The notes: generated by a model from the sequence alone, not told the origin. Shown: positions 36,844 to 46,719, counted from the first letter of the stretch. The stretch is 64,000 nt of DNA from Paenibacillus dendritiformis (GCF_945605565.1 NZ_OX216966.1:2534001-2598000), one strand, 5' to 3'. A program made the numbers and translations.

Positions 36844-38613
36844 ATGAATTGGTTCAATCGCAGTATGATTCCGAGAATGATCGCTGTATTGTTCGTATTT
36901 ATTATGACAATCAGCGGCTTTTTCATTTTCCGCGAGTATGACAGCGAGAAGTCGCTCTATATGGAGTTCCTGCATGAACGGCAGGTGCTCATCGCGGAAA
37001 TGAAGCTCGATGACATGATGGGCGCGATCAAACAGGCATCGAGCATGGTCCAAAACAAACCGATCAACGAGGAAATGACAGACTCACTTTTCCGCATGCT
37101 GCGCGGCCGCATGAATAAGATTGCGGGCGACGACGTAGTTAATGCTTTTCTCATCGTGAAGGAGAACGAGGCGAAGGACGGAACGCCAGCCTTCCGTATT
37201 CTTCAAGCGAGCGACAACCTGGAGTCGCTGGGGTACAAGCCGAACACGGCATACGACATGCCTGCGCCCATGCAGGACGCCTTCCTTAAGCTGACCAAAG
37301 AAGACAACACGATAATGACCGATGAATTCGATATGGGCGATGCGGTCTATATTAGCGGCTTAACGGAGATTAGAGACGATCTCGGCCATAGCATGGCTTA
37401 CCTGGTTACCGATTATGATTATTCCATCGTCAAAGGAACGTTGATGCGCTTCTTGACAGAAGCTATTCTCATCGGGGCGATCATCGGATTGGTTGGCGTT
37501 ATTCTGGTGGCCGTGTATGTGCGGCACCGATTGAAGCCGCTGAACGATATCCACAAGCTGGCGGAACAAGCGGCTAACGGAGACTTGACCGTGAAGCTCG
37601 CTTCGAAGCGGCAGGATGAGATCGGGCGGCTGGCCGACGTGTTCAACCGGATGACGGAGCGGCTGAGCGGGCTGCTCGCGGAAGTGCAGCGGGCAGCGAA
37701 GGACGTATCCTCCTCGTCGCTTGAGCTGCAGCGGGGCGCCGAGGAGACGGCGATTGCCGCCCAGGAAGTGGCGAGCGCGATGTCCGAGGTGGCGAACGGA
37801 GCGCTGGAGCAGCAGCAAAGCGCCGAGCAGACCAAGTCGGCCATGAGCGAGATTACGGCTGGCGCGGAGCAGATCGCCAGCACGTCGGAGCAGGTTGCCG
37901 AATGGATGCGGGAAGCGGCTGCCCAGGCCGGAGAAGGCCGTGTCATTGTCGATGAGACGGTCGTGCAGATGGAGCGCATCGAAACGGCTTCGGCAGACAC
38001 CAATCAGGCAATCGCGGATTGGACGGAGGCGGTGCAGCAGATTTCGGGTGCGGTCGTGTTCATCCAGAATACGGTGAAGCAGACGGAATTGCTGGCGCTG
38101 AACGCCTCGATTGAAGCATCACGCGCGGGAGAGCATGGACGCGGCTTCCAGGTCGTCGCGACGGAAATCCGCAAATTGGCCGAGCATTCGAGACAATCGC
38201 TACAGTCTATTATGCAACTGATTGACGTCATTCATACGAAGCGCGAACTGACCGAACGGGCAACCTCGCATCAGCAGGAAGCCGTTCAGAAAGGGATGGC
38301 AACGGTAAAGACAGCGGACGAGACGTTCACGGTAATTGCCGGCGCGATCGGACAAGCGAGTTCCCGCATGGAGGAATACCGCAGCATCGCTCAGCAGATG
38401 TCGGCCTCCTGCGAAGAAGTATTCGAGCGGATTCGGCATTTGAACGATATTGCGGAGAAATCCAATGATCATACGGCACGTGTCGCGGCGACGACGGAGC
38501 AGCAATCGGCATTGACCGAAGAGATTGCGGCTTCCGTCGACAGTCTGCTCGCGTTAAGCCGGGATTTGCAGACGATGCTGGAGCAATTCAAGGTGAACGT
38601 GAAGGAGCAGTAA
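36844..38613 (+). CDS. Methyl-accepting chemotaxis protein
   Basis: A 589-residue chemoreceptor: transmembrane helix at ~10-28, an extracytoplasmic sensor region ~30-195, a second helix ~202-224, a HAMP domain to ~280, and a long coiled-coil signalling domain. The hairpin tip reads [20 protein letters not shown] and [13 protein letters not shown], slightly off the usual [20 protein letters not shown] and VVADEVRKLAEQS. The ligand is unknown. It lies 102 nt after the amino-acid transporter ATPase gene, but a separate promoter (TACAAT at 36779) and an inverted repeat CGACAA/TTGTCG (36807-36828) suggest its own transcript. Confidence 0.93.
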   Translation: MNWFNRSMIPRMIAVLFVFIMTISGFFIFREYDSEKSLYMEFLHERQVLIAEMKLDDMMGAIKQASSMVQNKPINEEMTDSLFRMLRGRMNKIAGDDVVNAFLIVKENEAKDGTPAFRILQASDNLESLGYKPNTAYDMPAPMQDAFLKLTKEDNTIMTDEFDMGDAVYISGLTEIRDDLGHSMAYLVTDYDYSIVKGTLMRFLTEAILIGAIIGLVGVILVAVYVRHRLKPLNDIHKLAEQAANGDLTVKLASKRQDEIGRLADVFNRMTERLSGLLAEVQRAAKDVSSSSLELQRGAEETAIAAQEVASAMSEVANGALEQQQSAEQTKSAMSEITAGAEQIASTSEQVAEWMREAAAQAGEGRVIVDETVVQMERIETASADTNQAIADWTEAVQQISGAVVFIQNTVKQTELLALNASIEASRAGEHGRGFQVVATEIRKLAEHSRQSLQSIMQLIDVIHTKRELTERATSHQQEAVQKGMATVKTADETFTVIAGAIGQASSRMEEYRSIAQQMSASCEEVFERIRHLNDIAEKSNDHTARVAATTEQQSALTEEIAASVDSLLALSRDLQTMLEQFKVNVKEQ

Positions 38614-38680
38614 TTACCTGCTGCCGGGTATGATGGAAGGGAAGGTGCCGGGGCAAGCTAACGATCGGGAGGTGAGCGGC

Positions 38681-38809
38681 ATGCCGCATAACAAAGCAGA
38701 GCGTATTCACCAACAGCAGAACCGTTCCCGTATCATGGAAAAGATTACGCCGCTGCGGCCGGATAAACAAGCCGGGCGCGCGCCGAGTCTGAATCGGATT
38801 CCGAAGTAG
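38681..38809 (+). CDS. Small basic protein, 42 residues, unknown
   Basis: ATG at 38681 follows GGGAGGTGAG; the product begins MPHNKAERIHQQQNRSRIME and is rich in basic residues and Gln. It lies just after the chemoreceptor gene. I know no family for it. The good ribosome binding site is the main support. Confidence 0.45.
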   Translation: MPHNKAERIHQQQNRSRIMEKITPLRPDKQAGRAPSLNRIPK

Positions 38810-38875
38810 AACGGCTAACCCCAACGAACCGGACTTATCTCTACTCATATCTTGAACAGGAAGGAAGTGTTCATT

Positions 38876-38962
38876 ATGGCACACAAGCAGCAGGGACATT
38901 CCAGACAAAATACGACCACCCGGACGTCCGACGCTAACAACGCAAAAGGCAAAAAGAAATAA
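38876..38962 (+). CDS. Small Lys/Gln-rich protein, 28 residues, unknown
   Basis: ATG at 38876 follows AAGGAAG. The peptide begins MAHKQQGHSRQNTTTRTSDA and ends in KGKKK. The composition recalls minor small acid-soluble spore proteins, but that is only a resemblance. Confidence 0.4.
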   Translation: MAHKQQGHSRQNTTTRTSDANNAKGKKK

Positions 38963-39015
38963 CAGCTTCATTTCATCAAAAACAAATACTCTCTTCGTTA
39001 AAAATATGCACAACG

Positions 39016-39049
39016 AAGCGCCGCTTCCCATTCAGGGACAGCGGCGCTT
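39016..39049. terminator. Bidirectional terminator between convergent units
   Basis: AAGCGCCGCT pairs perfectly with AGCGGCGCTT; on the minus strand, TATTTTT follows a few bases later. It separates the small rightward ORFs from the leftward exporter operon. Confidence 0.65.
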
Positions 39050-39063
39050 GCTGTTGAATCCGA

Positions 39064-41178
39064 CTACGGCATCGACGGGATGGCGGCAGCCGTCCGGTTC
39101 TGCGGCGCTTCCGCCTGGACTTCGGATGGAGCCTGGCCCAGCGCGCCGGAGCCTTGCTGCAGCTGGTACATCTTATAGTAGCGGCCCTTCAGCCGCATCA
39201 ATTCGTCATGCGTGCCTTGCTCGACGATCTCGCCGCGATGCAGCACGAGAATCAGATCGGCGCTTCGAATCGTCGACAGCCGGTGCGCGATAATGAAGGT
39301 CGTTCGTCCCCGCTTCAGCACTTCCAGCGCTTCTTGAATGAGGGCTTCCGTCTCCGTATCGATATTGGCCGTCGCTTCATCGAGAATGAGGATGGCCGGC
39401 TCGAAGGCGAGCGCCCGCGCGAAAGAAATCAACTGTCTCTGTCCGGCCGACAAGGTGCTTCCTTTTTCAATCACCGGTTCGTCGATTCCTTGCGGCAAAT
39501 GCTTGAGCACCCGATCGGCGCCCACCGCGTTCAGCGCTTGCTCTACCTTCTGTCGCGTGATGCGCGGATCGTTCAGGCTGACGTTGCTCGCAATGGTTCC
39601 GGTGAACAGATAAGGATCCTGCAGCACGATGCCCATATGTTCCCGAATCCATTGCTTCGGCACCGAGGTCGTCGGCGTGCCGTCGATTCGAATCTCGCCG
39701 CGCTGCGGGTCATAGAACCGGAACAGCAGGTTCATAATCGAGCTCTTCCCGGAACCGGTATGGCCGACGAGAGCAACCGTCTGGCCCGGCTTCGCTTCGA
39801 AGGAGATGTCGCGCAGCACATAATCTTCCTTGTAGGCGAAGGAGACCCGATCGAACTCGACATGTCCCTTGTACCGGGGCATCGAGCCTTCGTCCAGCGG
39901 CTCGCCCGGTTCGTCCATCAGCTCGAATACGCGTCCTGCGGATACGAGGGAGGAGTCGAGATTCGCCAATTGGTTCACCATGCCGGTTATCGGCTGGAAG
40001 AGGCGGTTCAGCAGGTCGGCGAAAGCATACAGCACGCCGAGCGTGATGACGCCGCTGGCGCTCAGCGACGCTCCGCCAAAAAACCAGAGCACGACCGCGA
40101 ATGCGATATTCCGCAGCACATTCACCAGGTTATGGGACGTGAACGCGTTCAAATTAAGCATTTTGTTCTGATAGGATAAGTACTCCTCGTTCAGCTCCTC
40201 GAATTCATTCATCGTATCCTTCTGGCGGCGGAAGGAGCGAATGACCGGAATCCCTTGGATGGATTCGTTAATCATGGCATTGATGGAGCTGAGGCGCGAA
40301 CGTATCACTTTGTTGTATTTCGTCGCAAATTTGCGGTACAGCACAATCCACAGATAGATAAGCGGCAAAATGAACATGCAGATAAGTGCAAGCTTCATGT
40401 CCAAAATGAATAAGGCGACATAAATGCCGGTAATCGTAATGATCCCGGACGTGAAGCTCTCCAGCACGGACAAGAACAGATCTTTGACCGATTCGGTGTC
40501 ATTGGTGACCCGAGAGACGACTTTGCCGGCAGGCAAATTATCGAAGTACGGAATCGGCAAACGCTGCACATGGGCATACACATCGCCCCGCAGCTTGCGG
40601 ATGACCCGGTTCGCCGCCGTCTGCAGCCCCATAATCTGGCCATAGCTCGCTACCACGCTGACCAGCAGCAGGCCGACATAGAGCGCCATATTTTGAATAA
40701 TGCTGACGATCTCCGGCTTGTAGAACGTGAGCAGTTGGCTCAGGCTCATTGGCGACGCCGGAACGGACCAGGTATCCGTCCCGTCACGAATGGTCAGCAT
40801 GCCGCCCTCGAACTGGCGATCTCCCATCTCGGAAGGGATCGGTCCATCCACGAAGACGAACTGCGTCCCGATCTGGAGAATGCGGACCTGGTCTCCCTTC
40901 GCTTCTCCCTCCTTGAAGCGATCCTCCCGCTTGAAGTGGCGTCCTTCATACAGAATGGCGCCATTCGCTTCCGCGGATGTCTCGTAGTACGGCTTCTCGA
41001 TCCCGAGAATATGCTTATCTATTATATTTTTTGCAATGAACGGCCCGGACAGCTCGGCGGCGACGGCCACCGTGAGCATGAGCAGACCGATGATAAAGCT
41101 CGTTTTGAACTGCAGGGCGTATTGCCACAGGCGCTTGCCGACATGTCTCGGATTCGACGGCTGTTGTTCTGCTTCCAT
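39064..41178 (-). CDS. bmrD: Multidrug ABC exporter half-transporter, BmrD (YheH) type
   Basis: A 704-residue protein with six transmembrane helices followed by an ATPase. It has the large extracellular insertion (~residues 55-150) found in BmrD-type subunits of heterodimeric exporters. Walker A is GHTGSGKSS, signature STLSAGQRQL, Walker B AILILDEATA, and the H-loop IIAHRL. In the B. subtilis heterodimer this subunit carries the catalytic Glu (DEAT), as here. It starts 55 nt after the partner gene's stop. The heterodimer exports drugs and dyes. Confidence 0.88.
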   Translation of the reverse strand: MEAEQQPSNPRHVGKRLWQYALQFKTSFIIGLLMLTVAVAAELSGPFIAKNIIDKHILGIEKPYYETSAEANGAILYEGRHFKREDRFKEGEAKGDQVRILQIGTQFVFVDGPIPSEMGDRQFEGGMLTIRDGTDTWSVPASPMSLSQLLTFYKPEIVSIIQNMALYVGLLLVSVVASYGQIMGLQTAANRVIRKLRGDVYAHVQRLPIPYFDNLPAGKVVSRVTNDTESVKDLFLSVLESFTSGIITITGIYVALFILDMKLALICMFILPLIYLWIVLYRKFATKYNKVIRSRLSSINAMINESIQGIPVIRSFRRQKDTMNEFEELNEEYLSYQNKMLNLNAFTSHNLVNVLRNIAFAVVLWFFGGASLSASGVITLGVLYAFADLLNRLFQPITGMVNQLANLDSSLVSAGRVFELMDEPGEPLDEGSMPRYKGHVEFDRVSFAYKEDYVLRDISFEAKPGQTVALVGHTGSGKSSIMNLLFRFYDPQRGEIRIDGTPTTSVPKQWIREHMGIVLQDPYLFTGTIASNVSLNDPRITRQKVEQALNAVGADRVLKHLPQGIDEPVIEKGSTLSAGQRQLISFARALAFEPAILILDEATANIDTETEALIQEALEVLKRGRTTFIIAHRLSTIRSADLILVLHRGEIVEQGTHDELMRLKGRYYKMYQLQQGSGALGQAPSEVQAEAPQNRTAAAIPSMP

Positions 41179-41233
41179 ATATGAAATCCTCCCGTAATCG
41201 TAATGCCAGTGCGCAGGGACGGACTAGCCGGTC

Positions 41234-42970
41234 CTACAGCCCGGATTCCAGCTGCTGGCGCTCGTACTGTTCCTTGTACCAGCCGTCCTGCTTCAGCAAG
41301 TCGTCATGAGTGCCTTCTTCGATGATCTTGCCGTCATCGAGCACGATGATCCAGTCGGCATGCTCCACGGCGGACAACCGGTGCGTCGTAATCAGGGTCG
41401 TCTTGCCCGAGCGCTGCTCGCGAATGTTGCTGATAATATTCGCTTCCGTGCGCGCGTCGACGGCGGAGAGCGCATCATCGAGAATCAATATTTCCGGATC
41501 CTTGATGAAGGCCCGCGCCAGCGAGACCCGCTGCTTCTGGCCTCCGGACAGGGCGACGCCCCGCTCGCCGACCAATGTCTCCACCCCGTGCACCAGCGTA
41601 GGCACATCATGGGTGAAGGAGGCGGTCTCGATCGCGTTCATCACGTCGTCGTCGCCAGCGCCGGAACGGCCGAATAAGATGTTCTGCTTGACCGTCTTGG
41701 AGAACAAAATCTGTTCCTGCGGCACATATCCGATCCAGCTGTGCAGCCGATCAATCGGAATCTGCTCCGCCGGGATGCCGTTAATGCGGAAGCCGCCTTC
41801 CCCGACCGGATATTCCCGCAGCAGCTGCTTGACGAAGGTCGACTTGCCGCTTCCGGTCCGGCCGACGATGCCGAGCGTCTGTCCCTTGCGAAGCGTCAGG
41901 GCGCCGAGATCCAGGTTATCTGTCGTCGAAGTCGGGTAGCGGAACTTGTAGTTGCTCCACGTCATCGTCTCCGGCACAGAGACATCCTTCGTATGCTCGC
42001 CGTCCTGCACGTCCGGCGTATAATTCAGCACCTCGTTGACCCGATCGAGCGAGGCGTTGCCCCGCTGCATCACGTTAATCAGATTGCCGATAGCGAACAT
42101 CGGCCAGATCATCATGCCAAGGTACATATTGAATGCGAGCAGCTGCCCGAGCGACAGCTCGTTATGAATAATGAGGTAGGCGCCGTAACCGAGCCCGATC
42201 ACGTAGCTCAGACCGATGAACAGCCGGATCGTCGGATCGAACAGGGCGTCGACCCGGGCAACGGCCAGGTTCTTGTTATAGACGTCCTGGGTAATGTCGC
42301 GGAAGCGGCCTTCATCGGAGGTCTCCTGCACGTAGGCGCGGATGACCCGCACGCCGCCGACCGACTCCAACACTTGATCGTTCATATCTCCGAACGCATC
42401 TTGAGCGATCATGTAGCGTTCATGAATCTTTTGGCCGAACACATTCATGGCGATGGCGATGAACGGGAGCGGCAGCAAGGCGGCCAGCGTCAGCTTCCAT
42501 TGAATCATGAACATGGCGAACAGCACGATGACGAGGAACGCAGTCGAGTCCGTCAAGGTGAGCATGCCGAATCCGGTCGTCTGCGACACGGATCGAAGAT
42601 CATTGGTCGCCCGGGCCATCAGGTCCCCGGTGCGGTTTTTCTCGAAGAACGGCGGCGTCATTTTGAGGAAATGACGCATCAGCTTGGAGCGAAGCTTGCG
42701 CTCTACCAGGTTCGCTCCGCCGAAAATCTGATACATCCACACATACGTAATGGCGTAAATGACGACCATCGTACCCAGTATGAGGAGAAGATAGTACGTC
42801 AATCTGTCCCATGTAATGGCCCCGCGTACGATGTCATCGATGGCTTGCCCCAGGATGCGAGGGGGGACGAGCTCGATGATGCCGACTACGATCAGCATCA
42901 CGACACCTACAATGTATCTCGTCTTATGTTCTTTGAAGAACCAGCCGAGCTTGAATAAAACCGATAGCAT
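41234..42970 (-). CDS. bmrC: Multidrug ABC exporter half-transporter, BmrC (YheI) type
   Basis: A 578-residue half-transporter: six transmembrane helices, Walker A GRTGSGKST, signature VALSGGQKQR, and Walker B ILILDDALSA. The Asp in place of the catalytic Glu (LDDALS) marks the degenerate site typical of the BmrC partner in heterodimeric exporters. The ATG at 42970 has AGGAAG at 7 nt; a longer open frame upstream runs through a terminator hairpin and is rejected. Expression is probably controlled by the leader attenuator directly upstream. Confidence 0.88.
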   Translation of the reverse strand: MLSVLFKLGWFFKEHKTRYIVGVVMLIVVGIIELVPPRILGQAIDDIVRGAITWDRLTYYLLLILGTMVVIYAITYVWMYQIFGGANLVERKLRSKLMRHFLKMTPPFFEKNRTGDLMARATNDLRSVSQTTGFGMLTLTDSTAFLVIVLFAMFMIQWKLTLAALLPLPFIAIAMNVFGQKIHERYMIAQDAFGDMNDQVLESVGGVRVIRAYVQETSDEGRFRDITQDVYNKNLAVARVDALFDPTIRLFIGLSYVIGLGYGAYLIIHNELSLGQLLAFNMYLGMMIWPMFAIGNLINVMQRGNASLDRVNEVLNYTPDVQDGEHTKDVSVPETMTWSNYKFRYPTSTTDNLDLGALTLRKGQTLGIVGRTGSGKSTFVKQLLREYPVGEGGFRINGIPAEQIPIDRLHSWIGYVPQEQILFSKTVKQNILFGRSGAGDDDVMNAIETASFTHDVPTLVHGVETLVGERGVALSGGQKQRVSLARAFIKDPEILILDDALSAVDARTEANIISNIREQRSGKTTLITTHRLSAVEHADWIIVLDDGKIIEEGTHDDLLKQDGWYKEQYERQQLESGL

Positions 42971-43003
42971 CATGTCACTTCCTTGTCTCTTTTGCAAAAT
43001 GGG

Positions 43004-43042
43004 AAAACAAAAAAGGTATATCGTTCGTGAACGATATACCTT
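43004..43042 (-). terminator. Leader attenuator of the bmrCD-type operon
   Basis: On the minus strand a perfect 14-bp stem (AAGGTATATCGTTC with GAACGATATACCTT, 2-nt loop) is followed by TTTTTTGTTTT. It lies between the promoter and bmrC, only 34 nt before the ATG, so it must be bypassed for the exporter genes to be transcribed. Confidence 0.85.
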
Positions 43043-43189
43043 GGGTTGCGTAAGGCGATATGTACGAGCGACGTGGCGCCCGCATGACAGGGAAGCGGAA
43101 TCGGCTTGCACATTATCGGCAAGTTCGAAGGACAGCGAGTGATCGGATCACTTCGCCGCGCTTCCCGCTTCAGAATTGCGCTCTTCTCC

Positions 43190-43288
43190 TCAACAAGGAG
43201 GGGAGCAGCTTCCGGCAGGGCTCCTGCGATATGAAGTTCGAGTCCGCGCCGCATGCGCCGCGTGCGCCATAACAATTGCATTACGCAT
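43190..43288 (-). CDS. Leader peptide of the exporter operon (BmrB-like role)
   Basis: A 32-codon ORF with ATG at 43288, 8 nt after AGGCAGG, ending at a TGA about 150 nt before the attenuator. The peptide begins MRNAIVMAHAAHAARTRTSY and ends in a Ser/Pro/Cys-rich tail (SPAGSCSPPC). In B. subtilis, translation of the BmrB leader peptide couples ribosome stalling by antibiotics to read-through of a terminator ahead of bmrCD; the arrangement here is the same, although the peptide sequence is not recognisably BmrB. A stem AGTGATC/GATCACT (43138-43152) lies between the peptide and attenuator. An overlapping 103-codon ORF from 43281 is a less likely alternative. Confidence 0.65.
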   Translation of the reverse strand: MRNAIVMAHAAHAARTRTSYRRSPAGSCSPPC

Positions 43289-43359
43289 TGGATTTACCTG
43301 CCTTTCTGAAGTAGTATGGATAGGCCGAGCGTATCACGCTCTACCGTATCTGATTGTAG

Positions 43360-43389
43360 ATTCTAGCATCGAGCTTCCGGCATTGTCAA
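43360..43389 (-). promoter_or_regulatory. Promoter of the bmrCD-type operon
   Basis: TTGACA is followed after 18 nt by TAGAAT on the minus strand. The transcript would start near 43353, giving a leader of about 380 nt that contains the peptide and attenuator. To its right, 43412-43602 shows nothing convincing. Confidence 0.75.
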
Positions 43390-43602
43390 CCATTTTCTTG
43401 AAATGAACGGCCGCGTGCCGTGTTTGCGCACGTCCCGGAGCTATCTCCATTGCCGGATCGTCCGCTTTCGTCGTATGATGGAAAGTGGCAAACAAGCGGA
43501 CGGTGTCTCAGCTGGGCAAGGAGGGACAGACCTTTCCGGTAGTGCGGCCGGGCGTCCGAACGGTCATCCCGGGAACGGGTGGATCGGCCGTGCCAGGTCA
43601 CT

Positions 43603-44055
43603 TCAGGAGCGGCCCAGCAGCAGCGACAAAATGCCCGCCGCGATCAGCGGCCCGACCGGAACGCCGCGGAACAGCGCGACGCCGAGCACGGTCCCGATGA
43701 GCAATCCGGCGACGATGGTTGGCGATTGCGTCATCAGATGCGCGCCCCGGCCGCCCAGGTAGGCCACCAGCATCCCGATCGCGACGGCCAGGAGCGACTT
43801 CCAATGCAGGAACGATTGCAGAATCGTCTCCATGGACATGGAGCCGCTGGCGATCGGGGACATGACCCCGACGGTAAGTATGATAATCCCGATCGTGAGG
43901 CCGTATTTCTCTATCCAGGGGAACAGGCTCTGCAAATGGGTGACGCGCAGCAGCAGCAGGATGACCATCGCGATCGTGACGGTCGAGTTGCCGCTGATGA
44001 TGCCGAGTCCGGCCAACCCCAATAAAATAAGCGAAGAAATATCTAATTGCGCCAT
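43603..44055 (-). CDS. UPF0756 (DUF441) membrane protein
   Basis: A 150-residue protein with four or five hydrophobic segments, matching the UPF0756/YtwI family ([63 protein letters not shown]). The function is unknown. The ATG at 44055 has AAAGGAG about 10 nt upstream; the frame is open 27 codons further without support. Confidence 0.88.
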   Translation of the reverse strand: MAQLDISSLILLGLAGLGIISGNSTVTIAMVILLLLRVTHLQSLFPWIEKYGLTIGIIILTVGVMSPIASGSMSMETILQSFLHWKSLLAVAIGMLVAYLGGRGAHLMTQSPTIVAGLLIGTVLGVALFRGVPVGPLIAAGILSLLLGRS

Positions 44056-44172
44056 TCGAATCGAAGCTCCTTTCAGTTCGTGTTCAAAAAGGCCGGTTTT
44101 CAGCACAGACAGCACAAGGATAGCATATTTAACCAAACTTGAAAATGAAGCAAGCCATCGGAGGTGGAGGTT

Positions 44173-44829
44173 ATGATTAACACATTATTGCTGACCGGCT
44201 TCGATCCGTTCGGGGGCGAAGCGATCAATCCGTCCTGGGAGGCGGTGCGCGCGCTCGACGGCTCGACGCTGGGACGATACCGGGTGCAGGCGGCGCAGCT
44301 GCCGACTTCATTCGCGCGGGCCGGTGTGACGCTGCGCGAAGCGATGGCCGTCTGCAATCCCGCGGCCGTCATCTGTGTCGGACAAGCCGGCGGCCGCCCG
44401 GACATCACGCTGGAGCGCGTAGCGATCAATTTGGCGGATGCCCGCATTGCGGACAATGACGGCGATCAGCCGACGGATGATGAGGTCGTGCCGGGCGGCC
44501 CTGCCGCGTATTGGACGACACTGCCGGTGAAGGCGCTGCGGCGCGCCGTGCTGGAAGCGGGCATCCCGTGCTCGGTGTCGTATACGGCCGGGACGTTCGT
44601 CTGCAACGCCATTTTCTATACGCTGATGCATGAGTTGGCCCGCCGGCAGGAAGCCGAGCGCATCCCGGCTGGATTTATCCATATCCCATTCTTGCCACGA
44701 CAGGCCGCGGCTTATCCCGGCAAGCCAAGCATGTCGCTGGATGCGATCGTGGAAGGGCTGCGCACCGTCATCCTTCACGCGGATGCGGAGGAGGAGCGGG
44801 GCAGCAGCGCGGGGACTTTGCACGGCTGA
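44173..44829 (+). CDS. pcp: Pyrrolidone-carboxylate peptidase
   Basis: A 218-residue cysteine peptidase (C15) removing N-terminal pyroglutamate. The N-terminal [10 protein letters not shown] motif, [14 protein letters not shown] with the catalytic Glu, [18 protein letters not shown] with the catalytic Cys, and GFIHIPFLP with the His are all visible. The ATG at 44173 follows GGAGGTGGAGG; an in-frame GTG at 44164 lies within that site. Confidence 0.95.
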   Translation: MINTLLLTGFDPFGGEAINPSWEAVRALDGSTLGRYRVQAAQLPTSFARAGVTLREAMAVCNPAAVICVGQAGGRPDITLERVAINLADARIADNDGDQPTDDEVVPGGPAAYWTTLPVKALRRAVLEAGIPCSVSYTAGTFVCNAIFYTLMHELARRQEAERIPAGFIHIPFLPRQAAAYPGKPSMSLDAIVEGLRTVILHADAEEERGSSAGTLHG

Positions 44830-44919
44830 GCCCATAAGGGAAGCGGAGCGTCACGCCCTGCATCCCCGCACGTTGACCGAATAGGCACGCATGCATCGTT
44901 GGCTGAACAGGCAAGCCAA

Positions 44920-44941
44920 AAGGGGCCCAAGCGGGCCCCTT
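44920..44941. terminator. Bidirectional terminator between pcp and opuAC
   Basis: AAGGGGCCC pairs with GGGCCCCTT across a 4-nt loop; TTTTGG follows on the minus strand, GCTTTATTTC on the plus strand. Confidence 0.75.
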
Positions 44942-44944
44942 GCT

Positions 44945-45874
44945 TTATTTCAGATCTTCGATAGAGTTGATGTCCATATAAGCCGGAACGACGAGACCGA
45001 TTTTGGTGCCGTCCAGGTTCGGACCGAGATCATCGATTTGATCTTTGAATTTGTCATAATAGTCTTTGTGCGTCGTTGGAAGCCATGCAGCGACAATCGC
45101 ATCGACATCCCCGTTGGCGACGCCCGTCCACATCGGACCGGCTTCGACCTGGAGCAGATCGACCTTGTAGCCGAGCTTCTCCTGCAGCACGTATGCGATG
45201 ACGTTCGTGCTGGCAATCTCCGAATCCCAGGCTACATAGCCCAGCTTCAGCTTCTTGCCGTCAACAGGCTGTGCGCCCTCGATCCACTTGTCAGCCTTGT
45301 CCGCATTCGCTTCGACCCATTCTTTGGCGGCTTCTTCCGGGTTCTTGCCGTCGTGAACGGCAACCATCACCTGCGCCATATCGTCTGCCGTCCATTCGAA
45401 CTGATCGAGCACCTTATGCGCGTTCGGATCGTCTTCCTTCAATCCTTTCCGGGCAATCGTGTGGATCTGCTCATCTCCGCCGTAGACGCCTTTCGGATCC
45501 TCCAAATATTTCAGGTCGTATTTGGCGAATTTCCAATGCGGCGTCCAGCCCGTAATAATAATCGGCTCCTGCTTCTTGATAGCTTTGTCCAGGGCAGCGG
45601 TCATCGCGGCGCCGGAGCCCTCGATGAGCTTCCATTTGTCGAGGCCGTATTCCTGGAGCGCTTGCTCTGTCGCCTGCATAATCCCGGCACCGGCGTCGAT
45701 GCCGACGATTTTGTAATCGACGGACTCGCCTACGCTTGCCGACTGGCTGTCGCCAGAGGAAGCCCCGTCCGTGCCTCCGGATGGGCTGGAGGAACCGGAA
45801 CAGCCTGCCAGCGTCCATCCGATCATCGCGATAAGTCCCAACAACATCCAACGTCTCGTTCGATTATGCTTCAT
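44945..45874 (-). CDS. opuAC: Glycine betaine ABC transporter substrate-binding lipoprotein
   Basis: A 309-residue lipoprotein with lipobox LAGC. It shows the OpuAC domain order: the lobe with KIVGIDAGAGIMQATEQAL and ITGWTPHWKFAKYDLKYL comes first, the lobe with YVAWDSEIASTNVIAYVL and AAWLPTTHKDYY second. Trp residues for the betaine cage are kept (GWTPHW, AWDSE, AWLP). It captures glycine betaine for osmoprotection. The ATG at 45874 is 10 nt from AAGGAG; ATG at 45880 overlapping the permease stop is the alternative. Confidence 0.93.
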   Translation of the reverse strand: MKHNRTRRWMLLGLIAMIGWTLAGCSGSSSPSGGTDGASSGDSQSASVGESVDYKIVGIDAGAGIMQATEQALQEYGLDKWKLIEGSGAAMTAALDKAIKKQEPIIITGWTPHWKFAKYDLKYLEDPKGVYGGDEQIHTIARKGLKEDDPNAHKVLDQFEWTADDMAQVMVAVHDGKNPEEAAKEWVEANADKADKWIEGAQPVDGKKLKLGYVAWDSEIASTNVIAYVLQEKLGYKVDLLQVEAGPMWTGVANGDVDAIVAAWLPTTHKDYYDKFKDQIDDLGPNLDGTKIGLVVPAYMDINSIEDLK

Positions 45875-45879
45875 GCACA

Positions 45880-46719
45880 TCACGCTCCTTGTTTTTTTGA
45901 TTTATTTTTTTTGAAACTATGCTGAGAGAACCGGTCCAAAATAATGGCGAGAAGCACGACAGCGAGGCCTGCCTCGAAGCCTTGGCCGATCTTCAGCTGG
46001 GTAACGGAACGATAGACTTCGGCCCCAATCCCTTGGGCGCCAATCATGGAGGCGATGACGACCATGGACAGCGACAGCATAATCGTCTGGTTCACGCCGG
46101 CCATCAAGGTCGGCATGGCAACCGGAAGCTGCACCTTCCACAAGGTCTGCATCGGCGTGGAGCCGAAGGCGGAAGCGGCCTCCATCATGTCTTCAGGCAC
46201 TTGGCGAATGCCAAGCTCGGTCAGCCGGATCGTCGGCGGCACGGCGAAGATAACGGAAGCAATGACGCCAGGCACGATGCCGAGTCCGAACAGAAATACG
46301 GCCGGAAGCAAATAGACAAAGGCGGGCATCGTCTGCATGAAATCGAGCACCGGCCGCACAATCCGGGATACGCTGTCCGAACGTCCGCAGGCAATGCCAA
46401 GCGGAATGCCGATAACGATAGACAATATTGTCGATACGATGACGAGGGCCAGCGTGCTCATCGTCGGCTCCCAATAGCCGAGCGCTTCAATGATGAACAG
46501 TCCGATCAAGGTCAATAAGGACAAGGACCAGCGTCCGATCAGGAAGGCGAGCACAGTGAAGATCGCAATTAAAATGTAGGCAGACGGCCAGGTGAGCAGA
46601 TCGGTAATGCTTTCGACACTGCGTTCGATTATTTTGGATAGAAATTGGAAGAACCCTTCGGCATTCGTTCCGAGCCAGTTCACTCCCTCTTCGACCCAAT
46701 TACCTATCGGCAGTCGCAT
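45880..46719 (-). CDS. opuAB: Glycine betaine ABC transporter permease
   Basis: A 279-residue permease of the OpuAB/ProW type with about seven hydrophobic segments; MEAASAFGSTPMQTLWKVQLPVAMPTLMAGVNQ is split here as the EAA-type loop (MEAASAFGST) and the following helix start. It pairs with OpuAA and OpuAC. Its start overlaps the end of opuAA by 20 nt and its end touches the opuAC start, indicating strong translational coupling. Confidence 0.94.
   Translation of the reverse strand: MRLPIGNWVEEGVNWLGTNAEGFFQFLSKIIERSVESITDLLTWPSAYILIAIFTVLAFLIGRWSLSLLTLIGLFIIEALGYWEPTMSTLALVIVSTILSIVIGIPLGIACGRSDSVSRIVRPVLDFMQTMPAFVYLLPAVFLFGLGIVPGVIASVIFAVPPTIRLTELGIRQVPEDMMEAASAFGSTPMQTLWKVQLPVAMPTLMAGVNQTIMLSLSMVVIASMIGAQGIGAEVYRSVTQLKIGQGFEAGLAVVLLAIILDRFSQHSFKKNKSKKQGA

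Noticed and set aside
42970..43281. 103-codon ORF through the bmr attenuator
   Set aside because: Its ATG is poorly placed relative to AGGCAGG compared with the 32-codon ORF, and it would have to be translated through the terminator hairpin.
43485..43700. GTG-initiated ORF near the UPF0756 gene
   Set aside because: It overlaps the 3' end of a real gene on the other strand and its second half is Arg/Pro-rich shadow sequence.
44945..45874. Circularly permuted binding protein
   Set aside because: The swapped lobe order relative to ProX is the normal architecture of OpuAC, so it is not a new rearrangement.
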